Below the pieces are notes generated by a model that did not search any database, was not told where the DNA came from, and saw only the letters and a program-made list of their open reading frames with translations. A stretch of 64,000 nt of DNA from Actinernus sp. WN-2022 (lineage: Eukaryota > Cnidaria > Anthozoa > Actiniaria > Actinernidae): assembly GCA_030867875.1 (NCBI GenBank), contig JAOWCC010000936.1, forward strand, positions 74,433,032 through 74,497,031, read 5' to 3'. How positions within the stretch are numbered: position 1 is the stretch's first letter; each line of letters starts with the position of its first letter. Made by a program: the position numbers and the translations under genes. This document shows positions 39,966 through 52,000 of the stretch, in pieces.

Positions 39966-42345
39966 AAATTTAAAGTGCCAATGAAATGAAAAATTCGATT
40001 CGACCCGGTTTTTATTTCTAGGCTTAATCTCTTGTGCAATTAATGATCAATTTGGAGAGCGCGAACATATTTTTTTTCCTATCGAAGTCAGGCGGATTTG
40101 CCAAAATCAGGCGATAATTTTTCTGCCGTTAAATTAAAGATATGCTAATAATCGCAGGCGTGACGTCACTAGGTCTGCGCATTTATATTCGTCGCCATAA
40201 ATACTACAAAATAAGTGTAGTTTTGGCCAGTTTTCAATTTAAAGATGTAATACTTTGAGAAACCTTGACGATGGCCATATTTTTACTCGGGCTTAAAATG
40301 CAAGCGTTTTTTTTATTTTTTATTCCGTGTAGCAAGCTTTCTGCGCATGCGTTAAAGGTCAAATTCACACCAATCAGATCGCACTGTGCTGGTCACGTAA
40401 CACTCGCCAGGTTAATTTATTTACATAATTTAATACAGTAAATCAAAATGGTCGGGATGCGCGAGCAAATCTCTCTCAAATTTGGAGTCCCATCTCTCAA
40501 ATGTAACCAGTTTAATGTTTTATTTAACTTCACTCGTGCGAAAGCCTTCCAACAGGTTCAGGATATTGCAACTGGCGCTCTTGTCGGAGCCGAAGGACCG
40601 CGTTTTTTACCCAGATGGCCTTTGATTTTATGTACGACACGACGCCGGACCTGAAGGACTCAAAGATCCACACATATCGAATTGGAATTTAGCGTTTTCC
40701 TTTCTGCTGAAACCAAGGCTTCTTCGATAGAAAGGGCAAGATGTTGTGTTTTTCTAGGAGGACAAAATATTTCTCGTTTAAGCTTCTCTTTCGCCACGGC
40801 TTTGTTATTTGAATCTCTGTGGATTGGTATACTCAAATATACTGCACAATACCATACAACTGAATAAGAAGTCTTTAACAAAGCCGAACTCAAACTCAAG
40901 AGCAAAGCTGAGAGTGAAAGTGAAACTGAACAGTGTCTTGTCAGGTCATGAATTAAGGTTCGGTGAGGTTGAAATCATTGCGTGTTTATATCTGCATTTC
41001 TTTGTCGATTTGTTGACCTCGTGGCGCTGATAGATTTTGCCATTGGACGGTATTCTTGTTTGAGGTACGTTTCGTAGGTTTTATGCCTCTCGGTCTTAAT
41101 ACATACCAGCGCAAACACCGTGATCTGTAGGCCAACATGCACTAAAATAATTTTGAGCGTGTGTTTGGCTGTCAGAAATACCCCGGAGAAATAAACACTC
41201 GCACAGAATAATTTATGATGAGCGAAGCAATATTCAACTGTCAAGATCAACTTAAACAAGAATCCTCTCACGGCCGAGGTTTTGGTTCGAGAAATTAAAG
41301 GCTTCCAACAGTTCCCTTTATAGTTCTGTAAAATATAATGAGCAGATCAGTTTTGGGAAGGAGGGTATATAACCAACAGGTATTTCAGTTAATAAATACC
41401 AATATGGACGCGAGCTGCGATAAAGAGCCGCAGGGTAGAATGAACAGTAGAGAAATATATCATATGATAGCTCCATCATAGGTGGACAGGATACAACTTA
41501 TAATATGGGACAAATATAAACATATATTTGAGACACTCATCTATTAGTACTCTGAACCTGGAGAACAGCAGACTAAATTGTAAGCGTGCGGTACATGAAT
41601 AAGTAGAGGTTAATTTCTTTAATCTGCATACACGAGAAATATATATACTAGGGTCAGCAGAGAATGCATGTCACCGCTCTACCGGCCACTCCTAAAGACT
41701 GCTAAATTCAGCTAATAATTCTTCCCTTCGGTTATTACTAAAACGAGAATTACTAATTTCTCATAGAGAATTACTCATAGAGAATTACTAATTTCATTAT
41801 TTTTTCCCCTTATATCCATCTTCTCTTCTAAATCTTGTATTTGCATCTCCCCATCTCCCTCCCCAAGATACCTGTGTGTAGTTTCATCGTCATTTAGTGC
41901 TTAGTGTTATTGATGTCAAGTGTGATAATATACAATTGTGTCGTATGTTATATATATTTCTTCATGTTTCCTTTCTTTTTTTTTTTTTCGTTATCTAGTT
42001 CGACCCATATCATACTGTCTATAAAAATATATTTCGAGATACCAGACTCGATTAGTTTTCTTCTAAGCTACTTCTGGTATCCCAATACTCTAACTATGGC
42101 AATTACATTTATTAATTACACCATGTAAATACAGAGTATGAATAAAGACTTGTTGTTGTTGTTGTTGTTAGATTTCAAATGAAAGTGTATTTCATCTTCA
42201 ATCTCATGTGGCCCGAGTGAAAGCCCAGAAAAAATATGTCGCCTAAGCCTGACTTCGATATGAAATAAAATTATGTTCGCGCTCTCCAAATTGATTTATC
42301 ATTATCATTATCATTATCATTATCATGTCATTGGCACTTTAAAAC
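39966..42345. mobile_element. 2.4-kb inverted-repeat structure, possibly internally rearranged transposon
   Basis: TTTAAAGTGCCAATGAAATG at ~39969 and CATGTCATTGGCACTTTAAA at ~42324, plus TTTGGAGAGCGCGAACATA at 40050 mirrored near 42275 and CGAAGTCAGGC at 40085 mirrored near 42238. Arms ~130-150 bp. The interior holds a LINE 3' end and an ORF with no transposase motif. A (TTATCA)n stretch sits only in the right arm. Confidence 0.6.
41690..42170 (+). mobile_element. LINE 3' UTR fragment with (GTT)n tail
   Basis: Ends AATAAAGACTTGTTGTTGTT, the tail form of many CR1/L2-like non-LTR elements. No RT coding remains, so the start is uncertain. Confidence 0.5.
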
Positions 42346-42785
42346 GATAATTCGAACGGCGGCGCGGACACGCAAACAGTTATGAGTTCGAGCCCGAGTG
42401 GGAGCGCTCAAAAATATTTTTACTCTCGTTTACCTTCTGTTCTTGTTTACTGGCCTGTTAAACACTCGTCCGATGGTTAGGGTCGGGTTAGGATTTGTCT
42501 TAGAATTAACAATAACCGTTATTTCAAGCGTGTTTGCCATTTATGGTTCTGCATTCCATCGTTCCCAGGGGTCTTCGCGCGCCTAAACCCTTGGGGACGG
42601 GCAAGACAAGCAAAAGTTGTTTTGACTTTTGGTTATGATCTACTTAGACTAAGCTCTAGTGGAGTTGATTCTTCGATCGATGTATAGCTAAGCCGATAAC
42701 ATCACACAAGGACCCATTTATCAATCTTAAGTTTGAACGTACGACAACAACAAGAAACTCCATTTCACCCCATTTTATCTGTGTC

Positions 42786-43083
42786 ATGATGGATGGACCA
42801 GTTGCTATTGCTGGACCTTCTTCTGTTCCTGGTTCATCAAGAGAACGACAAAGACGTCGAAAGAAAAGGATATCTCGAGATCTTGATGAACAGAATGAAA
42901 GCGTTGAATCGCCGAGCTCGATTCCGGAAAGGGTACCTCTTCACGAAATGGCAGACGGTGAAAAAGCAAATGCAAATGCTTCGCCAGATGGCAGTACGGG
43001 GGTGATCCAGGGAGTGGAAAGGAGCTCAAGAAGCCGAGAAAGAATGAAACGACCACGACGAAGAACATCTAGAACAGAAAACG
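42786..43083 (+). CDS. TMEM237: TMEM237 exon 1
   Basis: Residues 1-99 with tandem ATG ATG. Low-complexity basic sequence. Donor AAACG|GTAGGG, phase 1. The start is inferred from the longest frame; an upstream exon cannot be excluded. Confidence 0.75.
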
Positions 43084-46000
43084 GTAGGGAGTTATGATTG
43101 AAAATGAACATGTAGTCATTTATCAGAGCCCAGATGACTAAAATAAGAAAAGTACCCTTCCCCTGGAATTCCAAATGAAAAATCGACCCTCTCCCCTGGA
43201 AATAACCCCCTTCCCCTGGAATTCCAAGGTTCCTCAATTCTTAGTTTGCAACCAATCTCGCAGATTTAAGAGACAAAGACGTGGTGGCCATGTTGGATGA
43301 CAAAATAATCTATTGCCGAATCTTTTGTCATTCAACATGGCCGCCACAACGTCAGTTGCAAACGAAGAATAGGGTGGAGGGGGTTCGTTGTTTGGACTAG
43401 CCTAATATAAGGAACTCGTACACAGTCTAGTCCCCTGGGCCCGGTTCCTGAAAGCCAGATTAGCGCTAATCCAGAGTTAATTACCATGACAACTAATATG
43501 TTTTGTTGAGAGTTAATCCAGGATTAGCGCTAATCGGGCTTTCAGGAACCGGGCCCTGGTCATTATCATAAAAAAATGCACCTATCAATGTTAAAATAAT
43601 GTTAAGCCAGAGGAGGGGTCATGCAGATTTGCGGCATTTGATCAGTCTTGCCATAGACAGATAGATTGCCTTTATTTAAACACGATTATGATTAAGGCAC
43701 AAGGCTTATGGGGTCGTGTGAACAACTAAGAATAATAATTTAACTGTACATCTATTTACAATTTACTAAAAATTACTAAGAGTACTTTCAAATGCAATAA
43801 CTTCATAAATAAACTAAATTAAACTTACTAATAGAATGATGATGCTAAGAGTACTACTACTAATAATAATAGAGCTGCTAAAATGTTTTTCTAAAATACA
43901 ATAAATTCATACTAGGCCTCAATTAATTAATGAGTGAACTCATATGTAAATGAAGTCATCACTCTTAAATCTTAAATCCATCCATACCCTGGATCAGAGG
44001 TTGGAAATCCGCTTCTCCTAGCTCCCAATATCGACAACATAGCTCACAATATATTTACAATGCGGCTGCAACTTCTGGCCGCCCATTGTAAGCGATTGTT
44101 TTTCTAATCCAATCAAGCATTTGAATTAGCAAATTAGAGAACGCGTCATATCATCTGAGTCAGATCTTGACCCTGGCATGCTGATTGGCTAAACTTCTAA
44201 CGATTAAGGCTTGTGATTCGTTGACCCTCTCACACATGATCATGTGACTTGAAACCTGGTTTGTCAAGCTCAGTAACGTGAGCCCGTTGTTGTCTATTTT
44301 GGTGAAAGTCTGTTTTAATAGAAATGGCTTCCGATTTGTTGCTTCTTGAAAATCACTCTCACTTTGGCGGAATTTTTTACGTTCTTGGTTCATCGAAATC
44401 CTGTCACATACTGAAGAAAGATGTCTTTGCTGTTCTTCCAACGGGCATGGGAAAGTCGCTTTTGACAGCTCACATTACCACGGTAACAAAACTGATTTGG
44501 CCAGGTTTATATTTTTAGCACATTTTATGCATGCCAATCTAATTGGATTATGTTCAAAGAACCATAAACAGTACTTGAATCTCCCAGAGGCTTGTCGCTT
44601 CGCGACTCGGGCTGACGTCTCACTAGTGCTCAACGTCAGCTTAACTGGAGGTCTTGCTTCGCTCGACGGCTAAGACGTCTCGCATCGAGCCTCTGGCATC
44701 CAGGGTAATCCATCCCACTGCTAAACTGCAGAACACTGCAGTGCCACTCAAAAAGATCACTTGAAAACTTTTCCATAATTATAGTTCAGGTGTTTTAGAC
44801 TCATTCTACGAATGCTTTGGGATTTAAGCTTAATATGGTTAGTTTTTAATTATTTGAGGGTTACCATATTTACCTGTGTATAACACACACTTTTTTACCC
44901 AAAATATGGCCTTCAAAATCACAATGCACATTATACACTTTATATAACAACAAAACAAAAGTAAAATTCAAACTTGCAACACTGAACGAGTTTCGATCCG
45001 TGAATAAATCATAACAACTACACAATCCACGAAAGAATATTAACCGAAGAAAAGTTGTCCATTTGCTTGTCATCTTCATTGATAATGTCTTTTATGCTCT
45101 ACAGTCAGCATTGTGAAAGTCTGTAACAGGTCTTTGAAGCCCTATAATTTTCAAATAAAGTATTTGTCTTATCGATCCTTGGCACTACGATCGATCGTGA
45201 ACTATGCAAGTATGAACTTGCCCCAGATCCATCCGTGAAAATCCAAGATGGCACACCACAGACTCAGACTCGTGTGTTGTGTGAAGGAAAATGGGCTTCC
45301 TCTTGCACTTAATACAGGAAATGAGGATCCTTGAAAATGTTGTTGGATAATGGTGTAATAAAAGCAAAAGATATTGCAAGGAAAGTTGTAACCATAACAC
45401 TTGACTTGCCGATAACACTTGACTTGGACACTCTTTTCATAGTTGGGCAAAAATGAGACTATTAAAATCCGATTTTTTTTCTGGAAAGTACTCAGCTACA
45501 TGTACAAATGTATAAGCTGTACCCCTAACTATAATTTTTTTTAAGAAAACAATTATTTTTCTCAGATAAAGGCTTAGATTTCACATGCTCATTGTACACA
45601 GGTGCAAATTATACACAGGTAAATACGGTAGGTTTGTAGAAGGTTTGTATGAAAATTTGAGAAAATGAATTATTAATGAGCCAAGTGTCATTGTATTTGC
45701 AGTTCTCTGGGACTGCATGCTCAATTGTGTGACACACATGTACATGCACATGCACAAACACACACATGCACACACACACACACACACACACCTGTGGTAT
45801 TTCCCCTTGCAGGTGTCCAACTGTTCATGCAAACACTGATCATATCACATGATAACAAAGAATACTTATTTATCAATAGTTATTTATTTAGTTATTTATT
45901 TGCTTATTCTGCTCAAAGGAGAGTTCTATGATGGTGTTGAACAACAGATACATTCTCTTCAGCTTCCTGAAAAAAAGAGGTACAAGCGACCTCCACCAGG

Positions 46001-49000
46001 GCCCAGACATGCGAGACGGTCAGCGAGTGCTGAAGTGATTAACAGGCTGGAGGAGGAAGAAATGATCGATGGTGAAAATGTTAGTCCTACGAGGAGGAGA
46101 AACAGAAGAAGACGGGCACATGGTAGCATTTAAAAACTACTTTTACATGTATATAACAAATAAAGAAGCCTTAGTCTTGTATTATTTAAGGGTTGGAGAC
46201 TGGGAGAGCCGTGGCAGTGCAGTGGTTAAGCCCTTCACCTCTCACCTCTATGGCCAAGGTTCGACAGATACTGTTACGAGGCCAAATGCAGTATTAAGAA
46301 ATATTGAAATACAGGCACTGTACGTGTCAATAAAACACAGACGTAAAGTCTCTAGCTTTTAATATTCGAACTGAGTCACCAATAAAGTACTGTCATTAGC
46401 CAATCACCTGCTTGGATTTTGCACTGTGCACAAAGTTGGAATATTAAACTGTCATAAGACATGACAGGCATTTGAGAACAGAAAAATGTTGAAAACACAA
46501 GCTGAGGGTGCATACTTTTAAAATTTCTTGAGTGTTCTCAAATGACTGGAGTGTTTTTATGTACAGTAAAACACATGGCTAAGGCTTCTTTACTTAGGGA
46601 GCAGGTCAAAACACGCCCTCAAGACGGACCCATTTTTGGGCAGGGGGGTGGGGGCTGCTGCTAGCCATCCCCTCTGGAGAAAAAACTCAATATTAAAAAA
46701 AATAGTTCTTAAATATCTCCAAAGCTAAATGGCATAATCTAGAAACAAATGCACTGCATGTTTTATCTTATGCCATCATTTCATTTTCTGTATTTAATTT
46801 GTCACTACCCCCCCAGAATGGAAATAGATGGTCAAAAATGGGGGATAGGGGTGGTACCTGTGCTGACAGCTGTGTCTGGTGAAACAAAATTGGTCCCTAT
46901 CTGGGGCATGTGTTTTGACCTGCTCCCTTATGATTATAGATTGGAGCATGTGATGAAATCAGTTCAAAACAAAACATGCTTGTGCATGTTATACATTTGT
47001 ATGCTCCATAAAAAAATGCTTTTTTTGGCAATCAGAGTGCATAATATAACATGGCCACATCATAAAATAGTAATACATATCCTCATGGTATTTTATGAAT
47101 TTTGGATGTAACATAAAGTTGAGGAATTCTTACTGCAAGATTATATCAGCTCTTCTGGGTGTTTCTCTATTGTGCAGGTTTGGCTTTTGTTTTGGATGAC
47201 CTGTTGTGTGTCACATTGACTGCTCACTACAGGTAACCCAAACTCCAACTTGCCCTCCTTCTTTTCCACACCCAAACCCCATGTTTTTCCAAGCTAAGAA
47301 GAGCTGCCAACAGATTTAGGTCATCATAAAAAACACTTTAAAGAGTTCAAAGTTATGTGTTGTTACTATGTCACATACAACCCACATTAAATGTCCATAC
47401 ATGTGTACTCTATGGTTAAAGGACTGCCTCTACTAGTGTCCTTTGCGTACCTCACAAGCATTCAGTTTCTTTTCCTGTAATCCAATTCTGAATTAAACAT
47501 TAACTGCATGTACGTATTTCTTCAAACCATTCTCCAGCTAAAGGTGGAGACAGCCCCTTGAGACAGCCCCTTGAGCTGTTCTTTGAACTGCCCTCTGGGC
47601 TTTCCTTTTTGGCCATCAACCATAGACAAAGGTGGCTGTAGATATAGGGTACATTCCTTTGGTCAAATCCGAAAACAGATTGGCAATGAAGGATTTTTTG
47701 GATTTGTGGTTAATTTCAAAGGAATGCAAAATCCAGAAATGGATTTTTTACCGTGACAATGAGACAATCATGCTAGTATGTGAAACAAACACGGCAGCCG
47801 CCAAGCAGAACCTTTTGAATGCCTCTGGCCATCTGTATTATTTTCCAATCCTTTCCCAATGGAATGCTTGGATTACAAATCCAAAGTATCCTTACCCAGA
47901 TTGGATGTGAGGGATTCAAAATCCATTTTTGGATTTTTCCATAGGAACAGAAAATCTGTTCTAGGATTCGAAATCTGGATTTGGATTTGACCAAAGGAAT
48001 GCACCCATAGATGGCTGTAGAATCCCCTGTTGACATCTGTTTTGATAGATACCTACATCAAGACAGTATTCATCTCTTCATGATCACCTTCAATCATTTC
48101 TACTCCTATAGCAAGCAGGGCATGCATGCTTTTGTTTTTAAAATATGGGGGAGTATGTCTCCCCTGGTTTAAAAGATTTTTGTGGAATATCGGGGGAAAT
48201 GTTAAAAAAACAGGTGGAAATTCTCACAAACTTGTGCCGAAGCACGAGCCCTGAGCAAACCATTCTACTTCAGTTCTTTTTGAAATGGATAGCCCTATGT
48301 CCATACTGTTGAGGATGCATGAAACATTTAACTATTCCAGGCTTTATTTATGAGTATCATAATAACATAATCTTGTTCTCACATATATGTGCCAGGCTCT
48401 CGAGATCTCATTGACGGTGATGAAGTAAATGAGCATGCTGCTGATCAAGGTACTGGTGGAGATCATCATAAAAGACCAAGACCACACAAGCACAAAGCAA
48501 AGAAAACTAACAGGTCAGTGTACATTCTAGGCTGCACCCTTGCAGCATTAGCGCAAAGAAAATCCACAAAACGACATTCCCAGAGAAGACGTGCATTCAT
48601 GGACCACAAGAAAATGAGAAGAAGCACAATGTCAATCATTACTTGTCGATTCTTTTCGATTCGTATGAAGATTACCAATGTATGCAACTTTCTGTCTAGA
48701 CACCCTGTCTGTCCCCGCCTCTAAGAAACCTGATATGTGATCTCAGCATTTTTTGGGGGCACAAAACACAAATTGAATCCCTAAAAAAAACAATTCAATC
48801 ACTTGCGACTTTGTCACTTGCCTGTTCCTAGGACAAAAAATAACTTACTTTGCTTGTCTGAAAACAAATTGGTGGACAACTTGTGGCAAGTCTAGGGTTT
48901 CATAAGAAGCCAGTGGGGGTCAGAAACACTGGCTATCATGGTAAAATATAATGCTAAAATAAACATATTTTGATATCTCCACCCCCATGTCTTACATTTT

Positions 49001-52000
49001 CCAACCCCTTCATTAATAAATAATGAAAACCCTGCACGGGAATTAAGCAAGTTGCAGCTGACATTTTGAGCTCCAGCACTTCATCAGAGCGTCATCATCA
49101 TCATAATAATAATAATGACAACAACAACAATGGGATTAATCAGTGGCATATCCGTGAGGTGGCTCTTAAAACCTGAGAAGATGTGAAGGTCTAACCATTT
49201 GCAGCTCACAAACGAAATTGTTTCACATAGGCAGCACCTTCTACTCAGTTATTTTAAGACCTTGAGTGTTGGTGCAGCCAGGGTTTGAACCATCGACCTC
49301 CCACACAACAGACTGGCACTTATCCACTGAGCTAACCAGGAGGCAGTTGTATACACTTTAATATTGACACATCTACATATTTGATACATTCTTACAGGAA
49401 CTACAATCATGGTCAAAAGTGTTGACCATGATTTTCAGAGTTTTTATCCCCCTCCCCCCAATTCAATGTTGATCTATAAAATGTAAAGTCGCCTGTTCAA
49501 TGACCCAATATCCCAACATTGTCTGTCAGGAGGGGGGGGGGGGGGGGGGGGAGAATTGTGACAACGTACTACTTGAATATTATAGGCAATTGGTCATCAC
49601 TATATTATAAGTAGTGTGTCCCAAAGACATTTGACCAGGATTGTAGTCTTTCATCATGTACAATTACTGACACTATAACTCTGTTTATCTTTTACTTTGT
49701 ACTAGTTATTTGTAATAATATTGATTATTATATAGCTAAGTAATTTTGCAAGCTATGATTGGTCAATGTGCGGTCCATCACTTCCTGTACGGACCTTCCG
49801 CCCACTTCCTGTACGGACCTTCCACCCACTTCCTGTACGGACCTTCCACCCACTTCCTGTACGGACCTTCCACCCACTTCCTGTATGGACCTTCCACCCA
49901 CTTCTGGTCTCAAAGAAAATGAAGAAGCCATATAATAAACATCTTATTAACCTCATTTGCTCGGTCCATACCATAAGTTATGGATCCTTGTTATTTCCCC
50001 CCTTTTTATGGCCCATGCACTTGGGCCATAAAAAAAGGGAAACTCAGCCCAACTAACTTACGGTACAGACCTCACACTCGGTCCTGTTGATTGAATATTG
50101 GCCTTACCACATTCTAGACACCAAAATGGAACGTCAGGCGAAGAAGAAAACTATAATGCAGACATTGATGGAGAAGGTGAGTGGCTTCAGTATCTTTGTA
50201 ATGTGTAGTTGGCTGGCTTTTAAAGCTAAAGTCAACAAGTGGCACTGTAAATATGTGGTTGATAAGTGGTCAGCTGACGACTTACTGAAAACATATACAT
50301 GTTACTGAGTGTGCAACTTGTTGACTTTAGCTGGCTTTTACTGTACTTGTCTACTTGATATGAATGACTGTGTGGAACAAGCTGGGTGTAATTAACTCAT
50401 GGTCACATTCTAAATTCTCCCTTAGAATACAAAGAATTTGAAGGAGAATTTAGAATGTGATCAGGAGTCACTTAGTTTGAATACCCCCTTATTGCGCACA
50501 GCCCTTCTTATGATGTGCACATTGCACTTCCTGGAAATATAGATTTCATTGTCTCAATTAGGATTACATGTACAGATTAGTACTCCGGGTTCTCTACTGC
50601 CGAGATAACTCCAATGTATGATGATAATAATGGGCTTTTAAAATAACTGGGCTCCCACCAGAGCACTCGACTGGTGGCTACTCATGCCACAGTTTATAGT
50701 TGGAGGTTTTCAGTAGTACCTTAGAGGAAGATCAACTCACATAAATTTTCTGGTGGGAATTTTGCGAGCATTAATTTCGAGACCTGAATTACCATGAAAT
50801 AATATTTGGTGATACAGTCATGACATGTACATTTTATGTATTTTTATCTATCTTAATTTATATCAGTTTCAATGGTTGAATACTACAAAGTCGACAAAGA
50901 AGACATAGTAACAGCTGATCAGTCTCCTGCTGCTCCACCCCCTAACCCTGGTATATCACAGACACTACCAAGTCAACCGCTGGATGTTGTATTTATTCAA
51001 AATAGAGGTATAGATTCTGGCAGTCAAACCTATATTAAGCAGCCACTCTTCAGGAATGGCTGAGTGGTCATTTAATACAGGGTGACTGCTTAATAAGGGT
51101 AAAATTATAAGAATTCATATTTGAATTGATACTTTTTGGGGGCTTTTTAAAGTGACTGATAAGTAGAAGGTAACCACTTAACTATGGGACCACTTAAGTA
51201 TATATGGGGCCACTTAACTATGGGACCACTTAAGTATATATGGGGCCACTTAACTATGGGGCCACTTAATACAGGTTTGACTGTTGTTCCATTAGGGAAT
51301 AATGTTACTAAGAAATATGTAGTCTACAGATCACACCCAAAACACAGACAAGCCTTAAGAACTAGTTACTAGAAAATAGTTAATTAGTTTAGTACTATTT
51401 ACAGTATGTGCAACCAAATTGTATTGAATAATTAATGAAACAAAAACAAAGGAAATCACTGAGCAAGAAACAATCTTTAAAATTAATGTGATATAGATTT
51501 CATCCTAATTTACATAAACTTTAACTTGGATTTTCTCCACCGAAATGGGATGTATCGGCAAAATAACTGAATTACATGACTCTATACATGCATCAGGAGT
51601 TCCGGACTTCCGGTTGGATCACACTGCATTCTGGGTAGGTGGGCTCAGAAAAGTGGGCATCAACTTCCAGAGTGGCCATATTGGATTTGAGCGCAGTCAA
51701 CTTGGAAACTTTATTAATCCCGTTCTAAAGCTTAAACATCGACTTAGAACTCCCAACTGAAGAATCTGTAAAGGTAAGATATTCCGTGTACTAGCTAGTA
51801 AGTTTTTGAACTTGCAAAGGAGCAAAAATTGACTGCACTCAAATCCAATATGACCGATCTAGAAGTTGATGCCCACCTACCCAGAATGCAGTGTGATCCA
51901 ACCGGAAGTCCGGAACTCCTGATGCATGTATACATCTAGACATTTTTAAAGCCGTTTACAAAACTCGCAGCAGTGTTTTATCAGATGTTTTATCAAATCT

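Noticed and set aside
40448..41271. Transposase inside the 2.4-kb inverted-repeat structure
   Set aside because: The ORFs there are short and carry no catalytic triad or zinc-finger motif.
42590..42786. RFX X-box for a ciliary gene upstream of TMEM237
   Set aside because: I looked for a GTNRCC-type inverted repeat and saw no convincing match.
42805..43237. Minus-strand ORFs opposite TMEM237 exon 1
   Set aside because: Antisense of a low-complexity Arg/Ser-rich exon; exon 1 has a donor that joins in phase with the downstream exons.
44324..44518. Intact helicase gene
   Set aside because: Only the motif I region is present; the frame ends ~60 codons in and nothing downstream continues it.
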